Shown here: piece after piece, positions 36,601 to 47,489 of the stretch
Position numbering within the stretch: position 1 is the first letter of the stretch
Layout: the number at the start of each line of letters is the position of its first letter
Origin: Moniliophthora roreri
Lineage: Eukaryota; Basidiomycota; Agaricomycetes; Agaricales; Marasmiaceae
Direction of reading: 5' to 3'
Length of the DNA stretch: 64,000 bases
NCBI GenBank assembly: GCA_001466705.2
Contig: LATX02000200.1
Span: 372,001 to 436,000 of the forward strand
The notes under the pieces: model-generated
The model's database searches: none
Told to the model about the DNA's origin: nothing
Seen by the model: the letters and a program-made list of their open reading frames with translations, nothing else
Position numbers and translations under genes: made by a program

Positions 36601-37543
36601 GAGATCGCGACAGCAGAGACGACACCTTGGGAGTGACCAGTCGCGCCCTCGATGCGATCGCTCAACTCCCCAGGCGTTAAGCCAACGACATGGCAAACAA
36701 CAAGATATTGGACAAGCTGGGTGACACCGATGAGAGGCAATGACACGGGAATTGAAGCAAGGTAAGCCTTGGAAGGTCTAGGCGACGCGCCTGACAACCA
36801 AGTCGCGACGTCGAGGCCGTATGTGTAGTAGGATGTATGCTGATGCTGTTCAGCTAGAGGAACGAGGACGTTGTTCGTGAGAGTCGTGATAAGAGGGGAA
36901 ATGAAGGGTTTGTAGATGTCGTAAAGGGACTGGAGTTCGTCGAAATAGACCTCGTTCGTTCCTTGGCCTCCAAAAAGTGCATATAATGAAGCTGATCCAG
37001 ACGATGCGGCATTGAGAAGTGCTGACTGGGGACCCGATGGAATATCCTCGACGTTGTGGGTCCTGAGAGCGGACAAGGCAAGGAAGTATGAAGAAAGGAC
37101 GACTTTCCTGACTTCGGTATCGAATGTGGACGCGAGAGAATGGATGTCCTTTTGGGAGAGATACGTGGTGGTGAAGAACTTGAACACGTTGAGCAATAAA
37201 GAGATGCGTGCAGATGTTGATTCTGGATCGATGTCGGCTTTCTCAGCCACGAAGCCGAGGAAGCGTGCAGCAAGCTCTATGGTTGCTTCTGCCTGGTTTT
37301 CTAGTTCAGCAGTGTTGTCCACCGCGTCTATGAGTGATTGTTCATGCGCAAATTCTTCTCTAAGGACTTCTGCTGAAATCCATTCGTCGTGTTTTGTCGA
37401 AACTGGGATGGAAACCTGTAAAATAACCACGAATAAGATGCTTTCATGAGGTCAATGAGGATGATACATACTCTAATTTTGCCCAAGGTGACAATTATAG
37501 GGCGTTTTGTAATGGTAGAGGTGCAGGGGGAGGTCGTCGCCAT
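24627..37543 (-). CDS. Single-chain fungal type I fatty acid synthase (beta-alpha fusion)
   Basis: Cytosolic synthase making long-chain acyl-CoA from acetyl- and malonyl-CoA, about 3900 residues with some two dozen introns. Start 37543 ([15 protein letters not shown]), first intron 37416-37471. Domains by genomic position: acetyltransferase about 37.0-36.1 kb (GHSQGVVSA), enoyl reductase 35.6-34.3 kb ([24 protein letters not shown]), dehydratase 33.9-32.4 kb, malonyl/palmitoyl transferase 32.2-30.6 kb ([22 protein letters not shown]), acyl carrier 30.4-29.9 kb ([12 protein letters not shown], Ser carries phosphopantetheine), ketoreductase 28.9-27.9 kb (TGVGKGSIG), ketosynthase 27.5-25.1 kb ([25 protein letters not shown]), phosphopantetheinyl transferase 25.05-24.63 kb ([12 protein letters not shown]). 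The beta end and alpha start are continuous: an intron at about 31022-31074 joins PFRT to [13 protein letters not shown] with no stop. The intron at about 26764-26807 splits the ketosynthase Cys codon. The stop at 24627 follows [10 protein letters not shown]. Confidence 0.95.
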
Positions 37544-38536
37544 CTTCGAGGTCGAGGAGGACGTCGAGGAAGGAGTGAAAGGATGGAATTAAGAGATGAG
37601 CAGGTTTTATGGGGAATGAAAACCTGACCCCAAAAGAATTTTTTTGATTTCGGCGGGGATAATGCAACGTGACCGGTAGTACATACTCCGCAGGTCTGGA
37701 CTCGACCAACTTGGCAGAACTTGAAAATTCCAGCTCATCGTTGTCCTATATTCTGCTATGTTCTGCATGCTTTTTGGCAGAAATTTTGTGATTAATGGAC
37801 AGGAACTCTTCTGCCTAACCATCGATCCACGTTCATTCCTGCAAGTTTCTTCGACAATACGATTCCAAAAGCTTATCTCAATTCACATCGCTACTTACCC
37901 CACTTTGGGGGACCCCAAGACGGACAGCGGCTGTCTTACTCAGACTCCCCATTCTCCAGCATTTTTCAAGCTGAGACGCTGACTGATAAATATAGTCAAC
38001 CCCGAAAGCGAGACTTGAGCTCTCCCCAAAATTCTCATTCCAAACATCGAGTTATCAAGCACGTATGCAGGACCAGTGTCGCTTTTCAAAGGTTTCTACC
38101 TCGACCCGTACACGTTCATATAAAGCATGGTTCGACTTCATCTGTATTACCTACAGAACAGGATCGGTATCGCATATCACACATGTGGCGGCAGCATGCA
38201 GATCAGCGTAACATCTGCTGAAGTACTAGTAGCCCACCGCCATCAATTATTCGTCCATTGAACAGCTTGAGCGTTGACATAGTGTTGACATCCGCTATGT
38301 ATGTTCTTCCGTACTCTCCATTGAAATGTCCGAGATACCGTCAATAGATGAATGCTAACAGATCCGAATAACGCGTCGTCCAGCAAGGTTGCTTTTCTTA
38401 TTTATAGGCAAATTAGATGAACTCTTAATCACAAGCACCTCGGCGCTCGGCGCTCACATTCAGCTGACACTGTTGAATGTACTCTGTATAAAGCCATGAC
38501 AACAACTGACAACCGTTGTCGCATCTCCCTTTCCCA
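37544..38536. other. Divergent promoter region between FAS and GMC oxidoreductase
   Basis: About 1 kb without a gene separates the two divergent start codons. A TATA box for the GMC gene is at 38487-38492. Short ORFs here have no support. Confidence 0.55.
38487..38492 (+). promoter_or_regulatory. TATA box of the GMC oxidoreductase gene
   Basis: TATAAA lies 45 bases before the ATG at 38537, a good position for a short 5' leader. Confidence 0.5.
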
Positions 38537-41106
38537 ATGCCCAACTACGTTACAAACCATTCAGCAGTTGGCGTTCCAAGCAGCTCTCCCACCGATACAG
38601 AGTCCAACACTTACGACGTGATCATTGCCGGAGGAGGTATGTCGGGTAATCACTCTTTCAGGGTAATCCATTCACGCGTAGGAAAAAAAAAATAGGGACT
38701 TCTGGATGTGCATTGGCAGCTCGGCTCTCAGAAAACCCAAATCTCAATGTTTTGTTATTGGAAGCAGGTGGAAGGTGCGCGCTTGATGATTCGGATCTGA
38801 CTGGCTCTGATTTATCCTTCTACTTCCGACAGTGGCCGAAGCCTCTCCTTCAGTCGGATTCCCTCCGCGTTCTCCAAGCTACTCTTCCAGGCGAAACATG
38901 TCTTTCAATTTTACACGGAACCTCAGCCTAATGCACTCGACCGAAAGAAGTTCTGGCCCAGAGGTGCGTTCGAAATCCTCTTCACCCTGCGAATCCAAGG
39001 CTAATACATACCTTTCGCAGCCAAAATGCTAGGAGGATGTAAGAGTGCCCATTTTCATCTCAGGGACCAGTCTCAATGTGTCTTGCCGTTAAGGTTCTTC
39101 CATTAATGCCCAAATGTCAGTTTCATCCATCTTCGACGTAACATGATATAAATCCCAACACAGGGCGCAATATGGTGCACCGGGGGATTTTGACGAATGG
39201 GCAAAGATTATTGGAGACGATACTTGGGCTTGGAAGAACTTTAAGAGGTACTTATAGTGTATGAATCGGTACATTTACACTCATAATGTCTTCTGAAGCT
39301 CTTTCACCAAATTCGAACGATATACGGGGGACAGTGAATACCCTGAAGTCGACACCAGCCTCAAAGGCTCTCATGGACCTGTTCAAGTCGGCTACTTCAG
39401 CTACCTTTCAGAAACTACCAAGGATTTTATCAAGTCATGTATTAACCTCAGGGTTCCCTTCAGTCCTGATTTCAATACCATGGGAAGTAGCAAGGGGGTA
39501 AATCGAGTGAGTACCTCTTGAAACATCCCGGGTCGTATAATTCATCCCATTGCAGATCAGTGCGTATTATCTACAACCCTTGCATTCATCCTCTCACCTG
39601 TCACGTACCAGTGACCTATATCAGCGAGAAATGTGAACGAGTATCTTCAGAAACAGCATATCTTTTAGATGATGTTCTTGCCAGGCCAAACTTGAAAGTT
39701 GTCATTCACGCATCAGTGACGAGGATTCTATTTGAAAAGCAGGGTGACGAGATGCATGCTGTTGGTGTTGAATTTGCTCGGGATAGCACAAGCATAGTAT
39801 ACCGAGCGCACGCTCGCAAGGAGGTTGTTTTATGGTATGTCTCACTCTTTCCACTTAGCATTTCCCTCACTCATGAACTTCTAGTGGTGGTGCAATCCAC
39901 TCACCTCAGGCAAGATTGCTGCTCATATCGTGTGTTCCTGCACCTGAGGCTCGTCTGCTACCTAGTTATTGCTCGTATCTGGAGTAGGTCCTGCTGAAGA
40001 ACTTAAAAAACACGGCATAACTATCATTCATGACCTTCCTGGAGTTGGCGCAAACCTGACGGATCATCCGGTTGTTGACTTTTACTTCAAAGACAAGTCT
40101 AAAATGGCGCCAAAGTATTTCTTGCCTCAAGGGCCCTGGGAAATAGTGCTTATGCTTTATTACGCCCTCGTGTATATGTTCACTGGCAAAGGTCCACTTG
40201 GAACCAATGTAAGCAGGCTCTATCTCTTCGGAAGGTATACGTTGCTAACGGATACATCGTGACCAGTGGGGTGAAGCAGCAGCCTTCTGTCGCTCTGATG
40301 ATCCGGTCGTTTTCCCAGCTGACGACTTCCCCCGACGCAAACTCATCAAGGACAGCACGTCTGCACCCGATAGTCCTGACCTCGAGATTTTTATTACAAC
40401 TTTGGCATACAAGAATCATGGCAGTTGGGCGTGGAATTTGCACGCATTCTCGATTCATTGTTGTCTGTTAAGGTACGTGCCATGTTAAACATTCATTCAA
40501 GTTTTTGACTGCCCTTGTTACAGGCCATTGAGCAGAGGAACGGTCACTCTCAGATCGGCTAGCCCTTGGGATCACCCTATCATGGATCCCAGGTATCTCG
40601 AGTCACAAGATGATGTGGAAAAACTCGTCCGTGGAGGGAGATTCTGCCTCAAAGTTGCTCGGACGGAACCGATAGCATCTCGTATTGATCACACCGACTA
40701 CGGAGAAGGGCTCGACGGCCAGACGCATCTCAAGACTGATGATGAACTCGAGGAGATTGTGAGAGATCGTGTGGAGACCTTGTACGTGCCAATATGATAT
40801 TCATGAACTGCTCGCCTAATACCCAATGTCTTTAGATATCATCCAACGAGTACTTGTCGTATGGCTCCGTTGGCCGATAAAGGGGTCGTCGACTCTCGTC
40901 TTCGCGTGTATGGCATTAAGAGCCTTAGAGTCTGTGACGCCTCTATTTACCCCACTATCGTTTCAGGACATACGGTGGGAGTCTCTTCTTACTCTTCACC
41001 CCGCATGCACTTACAAGACCACTCTTACTGACAGGCTGGCGCAGCTCTAGCGGTAGGAGAAAGAGGCGCTGACATCATCAAAGAAGACTGGAATTCTGTG
41101 GATTAG
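38537..41106 (+). CDS. GMC-family FAD oxidoreductase, intact
   Basis: FAD-dependent alcohol/choline/glucose-oxidase family enzyme of about 590 residues. The first exon opens [13 protein letters not shown] and contains YDVIIAGG, spliced to [13 protein letters not shown] (dinucleotide fold), [45 protein letters not shown] cut short here, then [12 protein letters not shown] and [10 protein letters not shown]. The C-terminal part has [32 protein letters not shown] and [14 protein letters not shown] with the active-site His pair region, ending [10 protein letters not shown]. No signal peptide or membrane anchor, so likely intracellular. One intron (39910-39965) uses a GC donor. All frames connect through about ten introns. 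The substrate cannot be told. A damaged relative lies at 44773-46815, and a 3' scrap at 41588-41641. Confidence 0.9.
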
Positions 41107-41587
41107 TGTACAAGCATCTTTCGTCGGATAATTCAAGAGAGTCGTGTGGAATTTCCAAGTACAATGAATATACCTCCCCTTCTTTGCTTTAGGTTCTTAT
41201 GGTGTGCTCCACACCTACCAGGTACACTCTAGTAGCAGTCCAATTAACCTAGCACAGTTAGGTCCAAACAACTCTGAAATGTCCCGAAATTCAATGGTTG
41301 CCTGCGGCAGCGTGAAGGATGCTACGAGTACACGAGCGGTTCTATGCTACTACCTAAGAGGCATTAATGCTCCCCTCAATGCAACGCTTCCCTTGCTTTT
41401 TTTTCTCTTTCTCTTGGGGTTCCTTCCAACATGCCGCGTAGTCCCACTGATCTCTGAAGGCATGATCCATCCTCGCGGGATCGAGTTAGGAGTCTATAGC
41501 TTCTCGACAGTCACCCCGACATAAAGTCAGAACACTCCTGCTCCTTCAGGCTTTTGCGCTCGCGTCGCTCGTGCATGTCGATGCATC

Positions 41588-41641
41588 TGCAGCTGCAGAA
41601 AGACACCGGTGTCATTGAAGAGGACTGGAACTGTGGGCTAG
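41588..41641 (+). pseudogene. Scrap of a GMC oxidoreductase 3' end
   Basis: The sequence encodes GVIEEDWNCG followed by a stop and lies about 530 bases beyond the intact gene's end, [10 protein letters not shown]. Similar bases (ATTGAAGAGGACTGGAA versus ATCAAAGAAGACTGGAA) suggest a remnant of a tandem copy. The rest of 41107-41835 holds nothing I can assign. Confidence 0.45.
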
Positions 41642-41835
41642 CATTCACAGTTACATATGGACATCTTCAGTCGAGCTATCCAGAATAACCATATGTAGTT
41701 CCTATAATAATACGAGTACATGGTGAGCGTATGAGAAATCGTGCAGTAGATAACAAAAGTCATATCAAAGGAAGGGAAAGACGGTCCAGCGTGTGGTAAG
41801 GTCAGTAAACATGTAGGCAGACAAAAAGGTGTGCT

Positions 41836-43965
41836 CTAATGAGCATATCTATCCTTCTTGGACGTTGCTTCGGGCCTAGAGCTTCGCTTCGAGCCTGGCC
41901 CGGGTGTACTCCGCCCGGAAGAAGTTGGTGGTGGATTCTTGCACAATGCGGCAGGAGGAAGGCCGACGAGACGGGAAAGAGTCCAAGGCAGCTCAAACCC
42001 GGCACGACCTGCGTGAACGATATATCTAGCGAGTTCTAGGTGAAGTGTCGGATAGTATGTCGTTGATGCTTTTCGTGAGATCTACAATAAAAGTGCTCAG
42101 AAAGCGTTAGATACAGCTCTGAGAGTGGACTAACCAATATTATTCGCTCAAAGCCCGAGAGGAAAAGATCTGAGTGCAGCCTGTATGCGGAGAGATCGTG
42201 GTCATTTGCCAGGTTCATATCTGCTGCAGCTTGAGCAATGGAGTTGATGAACTTAAGGTGTGTCGTCTGGTAGTTACCGTCAGCAGTGTACTGCACTTGC
42301 ACGCAAAGGGTGACTTACAAAGTAGTTCATAGCTTCAAACTCGACGCCTCCAGTCATGCCACCTGGCGCCCGCGGTTTCTCGACCTTTCCCTCGTCGGTT
42401 TCATTCAGCAGCCAAATCGTGTTATTCGGATGACAGAACACCCAGAAGTAATCACGACAAACGTCGGATAGCTCTTGGAGGTATGTCTTGTATATCCTGG
42501 GACGGTGAAGATTCTCGATGAATTCATGAGGTGATAGAGGTGGAGCGGTAGCCTCGGCAGGTAGTGGTGCGGGTGTGAGCAGCAATCCACGTACAAAAGA
42601 GAAGATGGACTTGTGAGGCGCTGGAAGAGTGACGAGGTTGCTGGAGCCAAGTGAAGGAGAGTCTGTTTCCCAGATCTCCCGGCGAGAATCCCTACCGTTG
42701 CCAAAAGCAGGGAGCGAAGAAGACGGATATAGATCGAACAGTATCAACAACAGTTCGATAATCAATTGCCGGGAAGGAACGTCTCCTGGTTTCTTGTCCG
42801 AATACAACAGCATTACGAGTTGCACAAACGGCGTCGGACTAGAGGTTCTTAAAGCATGGCATCCGACGGAGGATGTTGACAATGCTTTGAAGCACCTAAG
42901 AAGTTCGTGCAATACTTGATCATCGTGCTGTTCTTCCCTTGGATTCAGTCAGTAATTATGGTTCCATTCATCAGAAAACCAAGTTTACCTCCATTCCACC
43001 TCTAGGATCTCGTTCAATCTAGTCAAAAGGGCGGAATAACCACCCGCTTCAATGAATTCTTTTGTCCAACTAGGGCAATACTGTCAGAAAGATTCAACTG
43101 TGAGCTGCAACGATCCATACCTTGCAGGCTCGTTCCTCAGCATAAGGCGCAACTTTTTGACGCTATCCACGTCTAGGGTAGTACTAGATGTTCCGGAAAG
43201 AATACTAACAAAGTTGATCGGGGAAAGGTTCCTTGAAGCATTCGCATTCTTGTCCTTTGTAAGCTTTCCACCACCCGTGAGGTCGACTGTGGATGCAGAA
43301 TATCCCAAGTTAACCTGGCTGCGGGAGAAAAATCCCGATCCTAGCGATATACCGCGTGAATGACCGCTGGCTTTGCGTGACGGGGAGTCCGGCGATGAAA
43401 ATTGGGAATCTACGGCGGCAAACGCAGGTCGGGGAGGCCGCAGATCATATTGAGATGCATTAAATGCGTGTGGTGAGTCCATTGAGTCTATGCTCCGCGT
43501 ACGCCTAAGCGCATTACTGCGTGAAGGAGTGCGTGGTGGTGGTGGTGAGATGTTTGGCTGCTGGGTTAACTTCATTCCTTGCGAGGATTTAAGCATTGCT
43601 GCCTTGACGGTCGAGTCCATTCCGGTAAGCTTAGGGCGAAGTGTGGATGGTATTTGGAGGTCATCCTACGGAAGAGCAGTTCAATTCTATACTTGATCTT
43701 CGTGGACCAAACTTACCAGAAGTTGGTCAAATGCTTGGTTCATCTCTATTGCATCTCTATTTTGGTCCTTTCCCTTTATATCTCGCTTTCTCTTCTCTGG
43801 AAATCCTTTTGCTCCGATGAGACCTGGTTTCGCTACCTTCCCTGGGGGCCCTGACTGGATCCCTGGTTGATTTTCCTTGTTGGGGGCGGTATCAGCAAGG
43901 GTCGTGAGCATTGTGAAGTCTGAAGAAGGTATCCTCTTGGAAGAGGGTAGTATAGATTTGAACAT
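41836..43965 (-). CDS. GBD/FH3 (formin N-terminal type) armadillo protein without FH2
   Basis: The protein begins MFKSILPSSKRIPSSDFTML, continues with a Pro/Ser-rich region (PPPPRTPSRSNALRRTRS) and then a Rho-GTPase-binding/FH3 armadillo region as in diaphanous-type formins: VKKLRLMLRNEPA, WTKEFIEAGGYSALLTRLNE, VEWREEQHDDQVLHELLRC and QLIIELLLILFDLYPSS. The C-terminal exon reads TYYPTLHLELARYIVHAGRA and ends SKKDRYAH at 41836. No FH1 or FH2 domain follows: the stop comes directly after a basic tail. About six introns; total near 620 residues. By family it should bind an active Rho/Cdc42 GTPase and influence the cytoskeleton, but it cannot nucleate actin itself. Such stand-alone proteins seem common in basidiomycetes. 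Confidence 0.75.
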
Positions 43966-44772
43966 CTTGTACGAATGTGTCGTGAATGGTCGTTAGTGGT
44001 GGTGGTGGTGGTCGGCTGAGCCAGTGAGCTTGCCCAGCAGCACGCGGCGGAAATGAACATTTTGGACATGTGACCGTGAGCTTGTCCAGGTTCCAGCGCC
44101 TGAGCCAGCTCCCTTTCAACGTCTCAACGTTCAACAATGGCAATCACCAATGCCATCCCGAATCTTGTGCCGCTTCCAGCGTCCCATACTACTGTAAGCA
44201 TACTTCTTAGTCGACTATGTATGTTTATCATTTCATGTCAAATGTTCAATTTAGGCTAACGCCATCTGTAGTTGAGCATGCACCAAAAGACATTGAAACA
44301 ACTGGTTTCCCAGGAGTGATTGGGGCTTAAGGGTGCAAGTCACAATAATCATAAAAGGGATTTGTCACCTATACTACCAATGCATCTGTGCTTCTAATCA
44401 TGAATCAAATTTATCAAAGCACCATCTTGCACTCCCAAACTTCACTGTGACTAGTAAGAATGGGATCAATACTCTTTTGAAGAAGGTCACCAAAATGGTG
44501 GATGGGGGGTTTGTCTGGTAATTATGCAGCAACATAGATATTATTCGCACGTTAATGACCGGTCTTGACTAGCTTGACTTCTCGGTTTGGAAAGCTTTTC
44601 GTCGCTCTTAATCGAAGCGATTATCAGATCAAGGGCGAGAACTATATTCCTTACGTTTCCACGTTTCCTCATGGCTTGCAGCTAACGTTCATTATTGATA
44701 GAAACAAGTTCCAAGTCATTTATTGACTAGGGTAAAAAGGAGCACGATAACTACAACTATGTAGTTCATATT
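43966..44772. other. Intergenic with a possible orphan first exon
   Basis: At 44137 an ATG opens MAITNAIPNLVPLPASHTT and meets a GTAAGC donor at about 44194. I find no continuing exon, so it is either a lost gene's start or chance. The 5' side of the GBD/FH3 gene holds a GTG-repeat (about 43997-44012). Confidence 0.3.
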
Positions 44773-46815
44773 TCAGCCTTGATTTCGTCGGGCCAGTTTC
44801 TCAGCAGCAGCGAGGCATGCGCCAGCCTATTCAGACCAGGTTAGACACCTAATAACGACAGAAACGTCGCACATACCGTATGTCCAGAGATGATCCACGG
44901 GAAGAAAGAGGCGTCACAGGCTCTCAGGCCTTTAATCCCGTGCACTCTCAGCTTCGAATTGACGACTCCATTCACCTCAAGAGGTGCCATTCGACATGTA
45001 CTCGTCGGATGATATACCGTCTCAACACGGTCTTTAACCAAGTTCCGAATCTCCTCGTCCGATTTGAGGTGTGCCGCCGTGGTCAAAATCAGACCGAAGG
45101 AACGAATGTTCCATATAGGGATGTAAAGGCTCTGCTTGAGCGATACGTAGGGAGAGTCTGACCCCGCGAGTGATGATCCACTAGATTTGCTCCGACGCCT
45201 GGAAGGTCTTTGGCGACGGGGATGCCGTGCTTCTTCAGTTCCTCGGCTGGCCCAACACCGGAAAGCATCAGGATCTGGTAAGGTAAGGGTCAGCATTCGA
45301 GGGCTAGCGATCAAGCTTATCTTACATGCGGAGAGTGTACTGCACCGGCTCTGTCAAAAAGGAATCAGACATACGAGTCGTTGAAATCAACGATATCTTG
45401 GTCCCAAGGCAGAGTTGGCGTACTCGACACCCACCGCCCGAGTCTCTCCATTCACATCTTCAAATAAGATCCTTGTAACGTGAGCGTGGACTGCAACTTT
45501 GAGGTTCGGCCGCGCCAAAACGTCAGCTGTGAGGTATGCAGCTTCCGAAGACACACGTTGATACTTGTCATCCACATAAGTCACTAGCGGCGGAATCAAA
45601 ACTAGCTTGGAGTGATACAGTCAGCACTTACTTATCTAGGACAAAATCATCAGTGACGCCGTTATCAATTACAAGTCGAAGAACGTACCCTACTAACACC
45701 CATCGTCCCATTTGAACCATTAAAGTCGGGTGTGAATGGTATACCGACTCTCACGCAAGCATCAATGAAAGCTTGGGCAGAATTGGACACGGTATTGAAG
45801 TATCCGACACGAACAGGCCCGCTGTTTCCCCGTACCGAAATATCGACCTGGGGATATCTCGGGTCTGGGGTGTATTTTTCAAACTTGCGGAAGTATCTGG
45901 AGGTGTTGAGCTTAATGGTTTCATTTGATTGAAGCGCCGCTTACTTATTAATGTTCTTCCAAGACCAAGAGTCGTCGTCAAAGTCTTCTGGAGCTCCATA
46001 CTGAGCCCTATCGCAAATATCTTAGTGACAAAGCTGAACGATGATTATCCAACGCCACAATCACATTTGAGCGTTTATTGATGAACCTGGTTTCATTATG
46101 CATCAGTCGTGGAGCGGAATAATGTAGAGTAGCCGAAACATACATCCACCGAGCATCTTCGCTAAAAGAACGCGTTCAGATTAGAAGGTTTTCACGAAGG
46201 CGAAGGCCTCAATGACGCACCTCGAGGCCAAAAGTTCTTCTTTCCATTCGCAAAGACTTGGGGTTCGGTATACAACGGAAAAACATGATTTGACCTGAAT
46301 AACCGACCGAAACCAGATGGCATCCGGCTCAGGGGGAGTGCTTGGCCGCTGCGGGATCCATCATGAAATAATATTTTCAATCAGCCTTTTGATACGCACC
46401 TTCCTCCGGCTTCCAACAACAGCACGGGTTCTCACTGAGACGTGCCGCTGATTTGCATTAAGTTAGACAAAGTCTTTATCTCGCTGTTTGTGCTTACTTA
46501 CCCAGCGCACAACCGAACGTTCCTATGTGCAAGTCAGCGCATCCATATCACGGTGACGATGAGCTGACACATACCACCACCAATTACTATCACATCAAAC
46601 TCGTCCCAAGCTTTGGATTGGCCAGCAGTACTTCCAACTTCAGAAAGTGACCGTACATGCTTAGACTTTTTCTTCTTAGACACATAGGCCAAGGTGAGAA
46701 GCAGGGCGGCAACCGCGCCTAAAGTAGGCTTTCCGTCGAGGCGCTTCAGTCTCTCGAGGAGACGACTCAAAGACTGGGCGGCGACAACAACGTTAGAGGT
46801 TTCGGATGAGGACAT
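44773..46815 (-). pseudogene. Broken GMC oxidoreductase with N-terminal membrane anchor
   Basis: The first exon is intact: MSSSETSNVVVAAQSL, a hydrophobic segment LGAVAALLLTLAYVS followed by KKKKSKH, then FDVIVIGGG. Later exons carry LYTEPQ, the block [19 protein letters not shown] and [17 protein letters not shown]. Three lesions are visible. Near 46425 SENP and LLLEAGGS are out of phase. Near 45390 a TGA follows GPRYR, where the family continues about ten residues to AGAVHSPH. Near 45120 the sequence jumps from GVGANLVDH to SDEEIRNLVKDRVETVYHPT, losing about 220 residues present in the intact GMC at 38.5 kb. The end, AGACLAAAEKLARRNQG, is again normal. A functional product is unlikely. It points toward the intact GMC across the GBD/FH3 gene. 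Confidence 0.8.
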
Positions 46816-47489
46816 GAATGTTGGGAACGTCCAAAAGTCGAGCGCTCACCTCAACTCCTTGTGACCCTGTTCTTATACAACCGGTATCCAAGTTGATGGC
46901 GGTCACGACAGTCATGCCCGGAAATTTCCTCCCACATATGATTGTCGCCGTGATAATCGTGCAAGTTTGGAGATGCTTGGCAAATGTTTGGTATCGAGGA
47001 CTGAAGCTACTGAAGTTTGGCTAAATGATTCTGAGGGGCTGTGAAGGTAAAAAGGGTGCCTCCCATAGATTGACATAATGTCCAGAGTGCCCCAGAACGA
47101 CTGCCAATGATTGTTCATCATTCTTTGAGTTCATTTCAGATATTGATATTCCTGGGTGTAGAACGGTAGTATCGTGATGGCTGAAGAAAAAAAAAATAGC
47201 CAGGCATGCTGCATTTGAGCGGGGGGAGTTGGACAGCCACACCACGCGTCATAACCTGACTTGAAAAGTCACCCGCCCCGGCACATAATTTTGCTCTTGA
47301 CTACACTTTCCATCACCACACACCCATTTTCTCTTTTTCAGTTCTATTCTGGCTTCAAGGCCACTCAAGAAGTCTCTCTGGCCCTTCAATAAACATTCAC
47401 ACCGCTCGTCAGTCGCAGTAATCGATCAGAGGAACATTGCTCCAACGCCTGCAATCCCCGAACCTCCTACTCTCCCTCAAGTTCCTCAT
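46816..47489. other. Divergent intergenic region
   Basis: This is the promoter side of both the GMC relic and the RhoGAP gene. A pyrimidine-rich AG at about 47338 could end a 5'-UTR intron of the latter. No other feature. Confidence 0.45.

Noticed and set aside
38015..38221. Short + ORF in the FAS/GMC intergenic region
   Set aside because: No recognisable motif. It lies in the promoter region and its composition is not protein-like.
24627..46815. Secondary-metabolite cluster around FAS and GMC oxidoreductases
   Set aside because: The synthase has the standard housekeeping domain order, and the neighbours (GBD/FH3, RhoGAP, DBP5) are unrelated to a pathway. No transporter or pathway regulator is present.
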